DNA of 14,943 nucleotides from an uncultured Clostridia bacterium (GCA_944388635.1 CALXJN010000014.1:1-14943), one strand, 5' to 3'; counted from the stretch's first letter, positions 1 to 7,068 are shown. The notes: generated by a model not told the origin, from the letters alone. A program made the numbers and translations.

Positions 1-546
1 AACTCTAGAATTTTCCTTATTCATAGTCTCGTTTAATGCATTTTGAATATTTTGAGCAAGAAGCTTGCCAGATTCATTTTTTAAGCTATAAAAAGTTTGC
101 CAGCCACTATATTGTGTTTGAGGAATTTTATTCATATGTATAGAAACAAAAATATCAGCAGCGCTTTCATTGCCAAGCTTTACTCTTTTTTTAGTATCAT
201 CAACTTTTTTCTGTCTTAATGTTTTGCTGTCAATTTCATAAATCACATTTTCATCAGACCTAGTTAAAAGCACAGTTGTACCACTTTGTTCTAATAAATT
301 TTGAAGCTTAAGTGCAATTTTCAAATTAAGTTCAGCTTCAGTTATACCATTAGAACTAACAGCACCGCCATCTGAGCCGCCATGCCCAGCATCAATAATT
401 ACAACCTTTTCACTTGCTGGAACAGCCGAAACTTGAGTAATCTCATAACTTCTTTCATTAACATTGTTATTTGCAATATAAAAAGCAAAAGACAAAAACA
501 AACAAGAGATAATAAGTAAAAAACGACTTTTCCTAAAAACAAACAC
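1..546 (-). CDS. cwlD: Spore cortex N-acetylmuramoyl-L-alanine amidase, CwlD-like (C-terminus off the window)
   Basis: This is a zinc amidase of the Amidase_3 family, of which 182 residues are visible. It begins at GTG (546), with GAGGTG seven bases upstream. Residues 8-24 form one hydrophobic segment, so the enzyme is a signal-anchored or exported protein. The Amidase_3 motif VVIIDAGHGG carries zinc ligand His55. GITEAEL supplies the expected Glu (about residue 70) and SIHMN supplies His137. The final catalytic Glu lies beyond the left edge. The stretch RQKKVDDTKKRVKLGNE and the SGWQTFYS segment resemble CwlD, which with PdaA makes muramic-delta-lactam in the spore cortex. Other cell-wall amidases of this family remain possible because the C-terminus is missing. 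The gene follows the GGDEF gene on the same strand, separated by a large inverted repeat. Confidence 0.85.
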   Translation of the reverse strand, partial: MFVFRKSRFLLIISCLFLSFAFYIANNNVNERSYEITQVSAVPASEKVVIIDAGHGGSDGGAVSSNGITEAELNLKIALKLQNLLEQSGTTVLLTRSDENVIYEIDSKTLRQKKVDDTKKRVKLGNESAADIFVSIHMNKIPQTQYSGWQTFYSLKNESGKLLAQNIQNALNETMNKENSRV

Positions 547-603
547 GGCAACACACCTCAAATAAATATATGCACGTATTAAGTAAATATGCAAAAAAAT
601 ATA

Positions 604-765
604 AAATGTTTCAAGAAAAGGATATATTTAATTTTAAGTTTATCCGCGTAGCGAACAACGGAGCTGTAAGCGACGGCGAATGGGGCAGACTTCATCTAAA
701 TTATTTCAAAGTCTGCCCCAGCAAGGTAAACGGCAAAATTAAATATATCCTTTTCTTGAAAATTT
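604..765. repeat. 160-bp nested inverted-repeat element downstream of the GGDEF gene
   Basis: The outer arms at 609-635 and 735-761 are perfect 27-bp reverse complements. With one bulged base they extend to 604 and 765. A second short pairing follows (GTTTATCC at 638-645 with GGTAAAC at 725-731, one bulge). Then comes a perfect 12-bp hairpin, TGGGGCAGACTT (681-692) with AAGTCTGCCCCA (709-720), around a 16-nt loop. Between the arms, 646-679 is GC-rich and unlike the surrounding DNA. The element ends one base before the stop codon of the GGDEF gene (766-768). No transposase is present. It could be a MITE-like or REP-like repeat, or a large structured 3' UTR. A 71-codon reading frame across it (570-785) is an artefact of the repeat. 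Confidence 0.85.
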
Positions 766-1695
766 CTAGTGATGCCTCCTATTAATTGCATAAGCACTAC
801 CAGGAGTAACTTTAGCCAAATGTTTTACTTGAGCTCCAACTTCTCCGATTTCTAATACATTATGAAATCTACCTTTAGAAACCTCAACAACACCAATTGA
901 AAGAGAAACGAGAGGAAATTCCTCTATAATACCTTTTCTATTTGGTACTTCAAGATAACCTCTTTCTTTATCAGCCTCAGTAAAATAATCAAGAATTTTT
1001 CTATCAAACTCTAGTATTATGTTTTGGCATATTTCTTCATAATTTTCATTTGTAACTAAAGCAACAAAATCATCTCCACCAATATGTCCAACAAAATTAT
1101 GAATATTTTCATCAGCGTTAACATTTTTTAATATAATTCTTGCAGTTTGCTTTATGATTTCGTCTCCTTCTAAGAAACCATATGTATCATTATATGCTTT
1201 AAAATTGTCTAAATCAAAATATAAGACAGCAAATTCTTGCTTTTTCATTAAACGTTTTCTTAACTCAGATTGTATAGGTAAATTTCCAGGAAGCTTTGTC
1301 AAAGGACTTATTCCTCTATTTCTATATAAAAGCTTAAGTATATTTTTAATTACATAATGCAAACAATCTAAATCTAAAGGTTGTGCTATATAATAATCAG
1401 CTTCTTCTCTTAGTATTTCTCTTTTATGCTCTAAAGAAGTGTTAGAAGTAACAACCATTATAGGAGTAATACTATTATCTTCATTATTTCTTATCATTCT
1501 ACACACGTCTATTAAATTATTATATTTTAACTTGTCCTCATTTATTATAATTAATGCAGGAACATCAAGTAAATGCTCAGCCAAAGCATCAGTTGATATT
1601 GATTTAAATATTAATTCTCTTGCATTTTTAAAATTTTCCTTTAAAATATTAACTAAATTTTCAATATCTTCTACGATAAATATTTCTTGTATCAT
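766..1695 (-). CDS. GGDEF (GGDDF) protein with a degenerate receiver domain
   Basis: This is a 309-residue predicted cytoplasmic signalling protein. Residues 1-122 resemble a response-regulator receiver. The phosphoacceptor position in PALIIINED is Asn52 instead of Asp, and the conserved Lys is Gln105 (YYIAQPLD), so ordinary phosphorylation is unlikely. Residues 128-300 form a GGDEF domain. SPLTKLP opens it. DLDNFKAYND carries metal-binding Asp161 and the substrate-binding Asn169, and EGDE holds Asp178, matching PleD Asp344. The signature is GGDDF (206-210), with Asp in place of the fourth-position Glu. The RxxD inhibitory site is absent (N-I-H-N). It may make cyclic di-GMP, act at reduced rate, or serve as a nucleotide sensor; the sequence does not decide. 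The start is ATG at 1695, with AAGGA about ten bases upstream. Confidence 0.85.
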   Translation of the reverse strand: MIQEIFIVEDIENLVNILKENFKNARELIFKSISTDALAEHLLDVPALIIINEDKLKYNNLIDVCRMIRNNEDNSITPIMVVTSNTSLEHKREILREEADYYIAQPLDLDCLHYVIKNILKLLYRNRGISPLTKLPGNLPIQSELRKRLMKKQEFAVLYFDLDNFKAYNDTYGFLEGDEIIKQTARIILKNVNADENIHNFVGHIGGDDFVALVTNENYEEICQNIILEFDRKILDYFTEADKERGYLEVPNRKGIIEEFPLVSLSIGVVEVSKGRFHNVLEIGEVGAQVKHLAKVTPGSAYAINRRHH

Positions 1696-1722
1696 AAATT
1701 CTCATTCCTTAAATTAACTTAG

Positions 1723-1757
1723 AAAATAATTGTGTTTAAATTAAACACAATTATTTT
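1723..1757 (-). terminator. Intrinsic terminator after the Ig-repeat gene
   Basis: A 17-bp perfect inverted repeat (1723-1739 with 1741-1757) lies between the Ig-repeat gene and the GGDEF gene. The outermost A/T pairs supply U-tracts on both strands, with seven T at 1753-1759 on the plus strand. It sits just downstream of the Ig-repeat stop codon, so its natural role is to end that minus-strand transcript. The GGDEF gene then needs its own promoter or read-through. Confidence 0.75.
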
Positions 1758-1763
1758 TTTAGT

Positions 1764-2672
1764 CTAATAATTTTTACCTTTTACAGTTCTTGCAACACCT
1801 TCAACATCAGTTGCAGTAATAGTTACTAAGATATTTCCTCTATTAGCTATATTATACTTATAACTAAATTCTTTTGCACCATTTGCTTGGATTACACGTT
1901 CTTCTTCAACACCGATTTGTTGCTTAATTGTATCAATACCTTCTTCATCAGTAACCATAACAATTAGATAATCATCTTGTATATAAAGTTGAACTTTAGG
2001 TGGATGAACACCTCTAACATCTTGTGTTTTTGTTAAAGTTTTGTTTTCAACATTTACAGCTGTGATAGAAAGTGTATTTAATCCTGTTGGAATTTCTGTA
2101 GTTTGTTCAATTATAGTATTGTTTTCTGTATTTGGATATGCTGTAATCTCTTCATCAGAATTCCATTTATAAGTAATATATGAAAGTCCAGAAACATCAC
2201 TAGCAGTTATTTTCATATAAGTATTATCTACAACAGAAAGTTCAATACTTATTCCGTCATATGCAAAATCATATGAACTTTCACTATATTTTTCATTTTC
2301 ATCAATAGCAGTAACATGTAGAGTATTTATTCCAGAAGGAATACTAATATTATCTAATATAAATGTGTCTTCCATATTGCCATTTACAATAGTATCAACA
2401 TCATTGTTCCAATGATATCTAACTCTTGAAATTCCTTTATTATGAGTAACTGTAACAATTGCATTATTACCTTCTTGCTCAAAGGCAATTTCAGGTACAG
2501 TATTATCAATACGAGATTTTGCTATTACGTGATTGTGATATAAGGCATAAGAACCGTCACCTATAAATATTACACCAAAAACTATTAAAGAAATAGAAAA
2601 AAATCTTAAAATGGACGTAAGTGAAGCTGGTCCATGAGATTTACCTTTCCCTGTATATAATATTTGGTTCAT
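1764..2672 (-). CDS. Membrane-anchored protein with three Ig-like repeats, function unknown
   Basis: I do not recognise this 302-residue protein as a named family. A short cytoplasmic head (residues 1-20) is followed by one transmembrane segment (about 21-45, ILRFFSISLIVFGVIFIGDG), and the remainder should lie outside the membrane. The ectodomain contains three related beta-rich repeats of about 75-80 residues. Each opens with a strand carrying a GIS/GLS/GID turn (GISRVRYHWN, GLSYITYKWN, GIDTIKQQIG). The first two carry a matching closing strand, SGINTLHVTA and TGLNTLSITA, and the third ends NILVTITATD. This resembles bacterial Ig-like or cadherin-like adhesive folds. No catalytic motif is visible. 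ATG at 2672 is preceded by AGGAGG and a consensus promoter. It is divergent from hpt and ends at a terminator, so it is probably monocistronic. Confidence 0.8.
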   Translation of the reverse strand: MNQILYTGKGKSHGPASLTSILRFFSISLIVFGVIFIGDGSYALYHNHVIAKSRIDNTVPEIAFEQEGNNAIVTVTHNKGISRVRYHWNNDVDTIVNGNMEDTFILDNISIPSGINTLHVTAIDENEKYSESSYDFAYDGISIELSVVDNTYMKITASDVSGLSYITYKWNSDEEITAYPNTENNTIIEQTTEIPTGLNTLSITAVNVENKTLTKTQDVRGVHPPKVQLYIQDDYLIVMVTDEEGIDTIKQQIGVEEERVIQANGAKEFSYKYNIANRGNILVTITATDVEGVARTVKGKNY

Positions 2673-2706
2673 ACAATATACCTCCTATCTATATCTTTAC
2701 AAACGC

Positions 2707-2735
2707 ATTATATACTAATGTAAAAAATGTGTCAA
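2707..2735 (-). promoter_or_regulatory. Consensus sigma-A promoter for the Ig-repeat gene
   Basis: On the minus strand there is a perfect TTGACA (2735-2730), a 17-bp spacer and a perfect TATAAT (2712-2707). It lies 35 bases upstream of the ATG at 2672. Both hexamers and the spacing are ideal, so strong vegetative expression is expected. Confidence 0.85.
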
Positions 2736-2762
2736 TAAGGATTTAATAAAAAATAACACATA

Positions 2763-2791
2763 TTGCAAAATACGACAAATGATAGTATAAT
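2763..2791 (+). promoter_or_regulatory. Sigma-A promoter for hpt
   Basis: TTGCAA (2763-2768), a 17-bp spacer and TATAAT (2786-2791) lie 35 bases upstream of the hpt start. It points away from the Ig-repeat promoter, so 2673-2825 is a divergent promoter region. I see no operator repeat in it. Confidence 0.75.
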
Positions 2792-2825
2792 ATATATATT
2801 ATTTTAAAGAAGAGGGGAACCTACA

Positions 2826-3344
2826 ATGAATGAGAATTTTAAAGTATTAATAAGTAGAGAAGAATTAGAAAAGAGAATTCAAGAATTAGCGGAACAGATT
2901 GATAAGGATTATTTAGGTAGGGAAATCACAATTATCTGTGTCATGAGAGGAGCCGTATTTTTTACAGTAGAATTGACTTTAAGAATGAAATCAAAACTAA
3001 AATATGAGTTTATTACAATTTCAAGTTATGAAGGAACAGACACAACAAGAGAGGTAACGTTAAGAACAGATATAAGGGAATCAATAGAAGGAAAAGATGT
3101 ATTAGTTGTAGAAGATATAATTGATACAGGAAGAAGTATGAGCTATCTTTTAGAACACTTAAGATCTAGAAATCCAAGAACTTTAAAAGTTTGTGCACTT
3201 GCAAATAAAGCAGAAAGAAGAGAAATAGATGTACCAATAGACTATATAGGATTTGAGGTTCCAAATAAATATTTAGTTGGATATGGATTTGACGTAGATA
3301 ATAATTTTAGAAATATTCCTTATGTAGCAACATTAGAAGGATAA
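2826..3344 (+). CDS. hpt: Hypoxanthine phosphoribosyltransferase
   Basis: This cytoplasmic purine-salvage enzyme transfers the phosphoribosyl group of PRPP to hypoxanthine or guanine, giving IMP or GMP. Its 172 residues are close to the usual family length of about 180. The PRPP-binding signature VVEDIIDTG is at 94-102. The pyrophosphate-binding segment VMRGA is near 39-43, and the flexible-loop region SSYEGT is near 66-71. ANKAERREID (126-135) corresponds to the base-recognition strand, with Asn127 where many homologues have Asp, and IGFEVPNKYLVGYGFD closes the fold. ATG at 2826 follows GAGGGGAAC. The gene has its own promoter and lies 69 bases upstream of uvrC, so the two may be co-transcribed. 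In many Clostridia and Bacilli hpt sits near tilS and ftsH, which is not the case here. Confidence 0.95.
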   Translation: MNENFKVLISREELEKRIQELAEQIDKDYLGREITIICVMRGAVFFTVELTLRMKSKLKYEFITISSYEGTDTTREVTLRTDIRESIEGKDVLVVEDIIDTGRSMSYLLEHLRSRNPRTLKVCALANKAERREIDVPIDYIGFEVPNKYLVGYGFDVDNNFRNIPYVATLEG

Positions 3345-3379
3345 ATTTTAACAAGAATTTGCTAATTTTTGTTAGAATT
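3344..3379 (+). other. Hairpin at the hpt 3' end
   Basis: AATTTTAACAA (3344-3354) pairs with TTGTTAGAATT (3369-3379) over 11 positions including one G-U pair, with a 14-nt loop. It begins at the last base of the hpt stop codon. No U-tract follows, so it is a poor terminator. It may be a processing or stability hairpin between hpt and uvrC. Confidence 0.35.
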
Positions 3380-3455
3380 GTTATATTAAAAATAAATATT
3401 GAGAGAAAGTGTAATGTTTGATATTGAAGAAGAATTAAAAAAGCTTCCGGGAAAA

Positions 3456-3462
3456 CCTCGGG
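3456..3462 (+). other. CGG frame-break site 1 (uvrC codon 16)
   Basis: The zero frame reads CCT CGG GGT and reaches TGA at 3486 after nine more codons. Skipping C3459 gives CCT GGG GTG TAT, that is P-G-V-Y. This is the near-invariant Gly of the GIY-YIG domain opening. Confidence 0.85.
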
Positions 3463-3929
3463 GTGTATTTGATGAAAGATGTAAATGATAATATCATTTA
3501 TGTTGGTAAAGCTGTTTCTTTGAAAAATAGAGTAAGACAGTATTTTAGGAAAACGAATAAAACAGAAAGAATAAAGAAAATGGTCTCTTTGATAGACCAT
3601 TTTGAATATATTGTGACAGATAATGAAGCTGAGGCTCTGATTTTAGAATGTAATTTAATAAAGAAAAATAGACCGAAGTTTAATGTATTGCTAAAAGATG
3701 ATAAAAGTTATCCATATATAAAAATAGATATTAAAGATGATTATCCAACAGTTGTAATAACAAGGAGGCTTGTTCATGATGGCTCTAAATATTTTGGGCC
3801 TTATGCAAACCCAGGTAGTGCAAAGGAAATGGTTGATTTTATCAAAAAAAAGTTTAAAATAAGGCAATGTAGGAATTATAAAGCAAAAAATAGAGTATGC
3901 TTAAATTATCATATTGGAAGATGTTTAGG

Positions 3930-3944
3930 AAAAAAAAAAAAAAA
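3930..3944 (+). repeat. A15 homopolymer inside uvrC
   Basis: Fifteen consecutive A encode the end of Gly172, four Lys (173-176) and the start of Asn177. UvrC homologues usually have C-L-G-P-C here, so the tract removes the fourth cysteine of the C-x9-C-x7-C-x3-C pattern. Such runs are also prone to polymerase slippage. Confidence 0.85.
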
Positions 3945-3996
3945 TGTTTCAAAAGAAGAATACATGAAACAAATAGACCAAATAATGTTATTACTT

Positions 3997-4003
3997 GAAC
4001 GGA
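3997..4003 (+). other. CGG frame-break site 2 (uvrC codon 196)
   Basis: The zero frame reads GAA CGG AAA GAT AGA TAA. Skipping C4000 gives GAA GGA AAG ATA GAT, that is E-G-K-I-D, matching the conserved LLxGK segment before the UVR motif. Confidence 0.85.
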
Positions 4004-5231
4004 AAGATAGATAATATAAAAAAAGAGTTAGAAAAGGAAATGCAAAAAGCTGCAGAAGAACAGAAATATGAAGAGGCAGCAGTACTTAGAGACAAGATGA
4101 TAGCTATAGAAAATATTTCTCAAAAGCAAAAAGTTTCTAATATAAATACAAATGATATAGATGTAATTGGGCTTGCAAGGAATGAACTTTATGTTTGTGT
4201 AGAAGTGTTTTTTGTGCGTGGAAGCAAAATGATAGGTAGGGAGCATTTCTTTTTAAATGAACTAAGAGACATGACAAATAGTGAGATAATTTCAGGCTTC
4301 ATAAAACAATACTATATGGGAAATATGAATATTCCAAGCAAAATTATGATAGAAGAAGAAATTGAAGACGAAGAGGTTATGTCACATATTTTATCAGAGG
4401 AAGCGGGAAAGAAAGTTGAAATAAAATCTCCAAAAAGAGGAGAAAAATTAAGATTTGTGGAAATGGCTAAAAACAATGCAAAAGTTACACTTGAAAATAA
4501 TGCACAAGATAAATATGAAATTCTAAGCGAATTAAAAGAAATACTTGATTTAGATAAATTTCCAAATAAAATTGAAACTTACGATATATCAAATATTTCT
4601 GGAACAAATATAGTTGCAGGAATGTGTGTATTGCAAGACGGAAAAATAAATAAATCTCTTTCTAGGAGATTTAAAGTAAAAACTGTATTTGGTCAAGATG
4701 ATCCAAGATGTATGGAAGAGGTCATAGAAAGAAGATTAAAACACTCAATAGAAAGCGAAAAAAGTGGCTTTGGAAAGCTTCCAGATTTGATATTTGTAGA
4801 TGGTGGAATTACTCAAATAAGAGCTGCAAAAGAAGCTTGTAAGAAATGTAATGTAGAAATTCCAATATAAAAAATGGTAAAAAATGATAAACATAGAACA
4901 AGAGCATTGATTAATGAAGAAAGACGCGAAATACCTCTTTCTGAAAATGCAATGAATTTGATAACAAGGTTCCAAGATACAGTGCATGATACAGCAATAA
5001 AATATCATAGAAAGCTAAGAGATAAAGAAATGTCAAAATCAAAACTAGATGAGATAGAAGGTATTGGAGATAAAAAGAAGGAACTTTTACTTAAAAAATT
5101 CGGAAGCATTCAAAAAATTAAGAATGCAAGTTTAGAAGAATTACAAGAGATTAAAGGTATTAATGAGAATTTAGCAAGAAAAATAAAAGAAAACCTAGAA
5201 TAGTTAAAGAAATTGGAACATGAAATTTGTA

Positions 5232-5261
5232 ATATTCCTTTTCGAAGAAGAATATATTTTT
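5232..5261 (+). terminator. Possible terminator after uvrC
   Basis: ATATTC-CTT (5232-5240) pairs with AAG-AA-GAATAT (5245-5255) through a TTCG loop with a two-base bulge. Five T follow at 5257-5261. It lies between the uvrC stop and the micropeptide ribosome binding site. The pairing is AT-rich, so efficiency is doubtful. Confidence 0.4.
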
Positions 5262-5279
5262 CTTAAGGGGGGATTACAA

Positions 5280-5382
5280 ATGAAAAAATTTATTACTTTT
5301 GTATTAGCTTTAGGATTTAGCTTTTGTGTGATTAATGTAATTTTACTTGTAAGTTTTTTTAGTATTTTATCAAATATGTAAA
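5280..5382 (+). CDS. 33-residue single-span membrane micropeptide
   Basis: ATG at 5280 opens a 33-codon frame ending in TAA at 5379-5381. The translation begins MKKFITFVLALGFSFC, continues VINVILLVSFF, and ends SILSNM. After the two lysines it is almost wholly hydrophobic, so it should form one transmembrane helix. A very strong ribosome binding site, AAGGGGGGA, lies seven bases upstream, which is the main evidence that it is translated. It sits alone between uvrC and the methyltransferase, 26 bases before the latter's start. I know no family for it. Similar small hydrophobic peptides include type I toxins, signalling peptides and small regulators of membrane proteins, but nothing here chooses among them. 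Confidence 0.55.
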
Positions 5383-5407
5383 AATAGCTTAGAAAGGATA
5401 TGCAGTA

Positions 5408-6280
5408 ATGGAAATAGCAAAAAATTGGAAAGATTATGAAATAATAGACATGGCAAATGGGGAAAAATTAGAGAGATGGAATAACATTATTTTAGTTAGA
5501 CCAGATCCACAAATTATCTGGAAGGAAAAAGAAAAACCAGAAGAATGGAAAAGACAAAATGCAAGATATGTGAGAAGCAAAACAGGAGGAGGAGCTTGGG
5601 AATATAAAAAAGCTCTTCCAAAGTCATGGCAAATTAGATATAAAAATCTTACATTTAATATTAAACCAATGGGTTTTAAACATACAGGGCTATTTCCAGA
5701 ACAAGCCGTTAACTGGGATTGGATGATAGATAAAATTAAATCAGCTAAAAGAGAAATTAATGTGCTAAATTTATTTGCATATACAGGAGGAGCAACAGTT
5801 GCGTGCTTAAGTGCAGGAGCAAAAGTGTGCCATGTAGATAGTTCAAAAGGTATGGTTTCTTGGGCAAAAGAAAATGTACAAGCTTCTTCTCTTCAAGATA
5901 GACCAGTTAGATATATTGTTGATGATGTTGTAAAATTTGTTAATAGAGAAATAAGAAGAGGAAATAAATATGATGCCATTATAATGGATCCACCATCTTA
6001 TGGTAGAGGAGCAAATGGCGAAGTATGGCAATTTGAAGATAATATATATGATTTAGTAAGTTTGTGCACAAATGTATTATCAGATAAGCCACTGTTCTTT
6101 TTAATAAACTCCTATACAACAGGAATTTCAAGTAAAGTGCTAGAAAATATACTTAATCTTACAGTAGGAAAAAGATATAAAGGAAAAGTTTACTCAGGAG
6201 AAATCGGACTTCCTATGAAAGAGTCAAACTTAGTATTGCCTTGCGGAATTTATGGGAGATTTGAGGGCAATTTGCAATAA
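5408..6280 (+). CDS. Class I SAM-dependent RNA methyltransferase, RlmK/RlmI-like (COG1092)
   Basis: This is a 290-residue cytoplasmic methyltransferase that probably modifies a base of 23S rRNA using S-adenosylmethionine. The N-terminal 110 residues are the family's substrate-side region, ending in GLFPEQAVNWDWM. The SAM-binding motif I is NLFAYTGGAT (121-130), and an acidic residue in CHVDSSKGMV follows at the end of strand two. The catalytic-region motif is DPPSYGRG (194-201), a DPPS form of the N-P-P-Y motif. No PUA domain is present, so it is shorter than E. coli RlmI. Whether the target is C or G, and N or C methylation, cannot be read from the sequence. ATG at 5408 follows AGAAAGGA. Its frame is intact. 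The next gene is an rRNA-type pseudouridine synthase, consistent with a small RNA-modification neighbourhood. Confidence 0.85.
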   Translation: MEIAKNWKDYEIIDMANGEKLERWNNIILVRPDPQIIWKEKEKPEEWKRQNARYVRSKTGGGAWEYKKALPKSWQIRYKNLTFNIKPMGFKHTGLFPEQAVNWDWMIDKIKSAKREINVLNLFAYTGGATVACLSAGAKVCHVDSSKGMVSWAKENVQASSLQDRPVRYIVDDVVKFVNREIRRGNKYDAIIMDPPSYGRGANGEVWQFEDNIYDLVSLCTNVLSDKPLFFLINSYTTGISSKVLENILNLTVGKRYKGKVYSGEIGLPMKESNLVLPCGIYGRFEGNLQ

Positions 6281-6368
6281 TTGTGCTTTAATGATGTTAG
6301 AATGCATTGATAATAAATAAAAGTGTGATTATTGCAAAATTTTATTTGAAGTTATGAAAGAGGAAAAT

Positions 6369-7068
6369 ATGCAGAAATTAAATGTAATATATGAAGACAA
6401 CCATATAATTGTTGTAGAAAAAATGCCAAATATTCCGTCACAAGCAGACAAAACAGAAGATATAGACATGCTAAGCATTATAAAAGAATACTTAAAAGAA
6501 AAATATAAAAAGCCAGGAAATGTCTATTTAGCCTTAATCCATAGACTAGATAGGCCAGTACGGAGGAGTAATGGTATTTGCAAAAACGTCGAAAGCAGCA
6601 GCAAGATTAAGCGAAGAAGTAAGAGAAAGAAGAATACAAAAAGAATACTTAGTTGTGGCAGACGGAAAGTTTGAAGAAGAAAAGGGAACACTTGAAAATT
6701 ATTTGCTAAAAAATGAGAGAAAAAACACAAGCAAAGTTGTAGAAGCAGAAACAAAAGGAGCAAAGCTTGCAAAACTTGATTATGAGGTTTTAAAATATAA
6801 TGAAGAAATAAATTTATCAGTAGTAAGAGTAAAGCTCCATACAGGTAGACATCATCAAATAAGAGTACAACTTGCGAATATTTCACATAGCATATACGGA
6901 GACCAAAAATATGGAACAAGAGGAAGAGGAAAACAAATAGCACTTTGGGCATATCGCTTAAGCTTTATACACCCTGTAACAAAAGAAAAGCTAAGCTTTA
7001 CGTGCCTTCCAGAAATAAACGGAACTTGGAAAATATTAGAAGGAATAGAAAAAATAAGGCAAATGTAG
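6369..7068 (+). CDS. RluA-family RNA pseudouridine synthase, one +1 frame break at CGG
   Basis: The enzyme isomerises uridine to pseudouridine in rRNA or tRNA. Joined as 6369-6560 and 6562-7068 it is 232 residues, typical of the short RluA-type proteins that lack an S4 domain. ALIHRLDRPVGGVMVFAKTS (residues 55-74) holds the catalytic Asp61 in HRLD. KEYLVVADG, LHTGRHHQIRVQLA and the closing HPVTKEKLSF are standard RluA landmarks. The frame breaks after Val64, three residues past the catalytic Asp. Without a shift the product is an inactive fragment ending at 6674. ATG 6369 is preferred over ATG 6354 because AAAGAGG lies five bases before it, and it gives the family start MQKLNVIYEDNHIIVVEK. 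The TAG stop lies inside the left arm of the inverted-repeat element downstream. The exact target uridine is unknown. Confidence 0.88.
6558..6564 (+). other. CGG frame-break site 3 (pseudouridine synthase codon 65)
   Basis: The zero frame reads GTA CGG AGG AGT. Skipping C6561 gives GTA GGA GGA GTA ATG, that is V-G-G-V-M, the conserved segment following HRLDRP in this family. Confidence 0.85.

Larger units (their letters stand above)
3414..5203 (+). pseudogene. uvrC: UvrC excinuclease subunit, reading frame interrupted three times
   Basis: UvrC makes both incisions in nucleotide excision repair with UvrA and UvrB. Read through its breaks, the gene encodes about 595 codons, the normal family length. 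Segments are 3414-3458, 3460-3999 and 4001-5203, skipping one C at 3459 and one at 4000, with an in-frame TAA at 4868-4870 (codon 485). Domains in order are GIY-YIG nuclease (LPGKPGVYLMKD, then IIYVGKA), a cysteine region (Cys152, 162, 170), a UVR motif (about 204-240), an RNase H-like nuclease (YDISNISG with Asp390, VDGG with Asp462, KHRT with His493) and C-terminal helix-hairpin-helix motifs (IEGIGDKK, IKGINENL). The fourth cysteine is replaced by Lys in an A15 run. Start ATG 3414 gives MFDIEEELKKLP. Strong conservation throughout argues against old decay. Either it is recoded at CGG or it is a young pseudogene. Confidence 0.88.

Noticed and set aside
565..592. Sigma-E type promoter for cwlD on the minus strand (GCATATT, 13 bp, CATATATT)
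   Set aside because: The match is suggestive, but the spacing is short and the predicted start of transcription would fall within the ribosome binding site.
570..785. 71-codon plus-strand reading frame
   Set aside because: It lies almost wholly in the 604-765 inverted repeat, overlaps the end of the GGDEF gene, and has no ribosome binding site or recognisable protein.
4868..4870. TAA in uvrC as a special amino-acid codon
   Set aside because: All genes here end normally in TAA or TAG, selenocysteine uses TGA, and the following conserved Gly is also changed, so a local lesion is more likely.
6354..6368. Upstream ATG as the start of the pseudouridine synthase
   Set aside because: ATG 6369 has AAAGAGG at good spacing and gives the usual family N-terminus. 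The upstream ATG has no site.
6524..6952. Long minus-strand frames opposite the pseudouridine synthase and opposite rpoB and rpoC
   Set aside because: They are low-complexity Leu/Phe- or Ser-rich shadows of real genes without ribosome binding sites.
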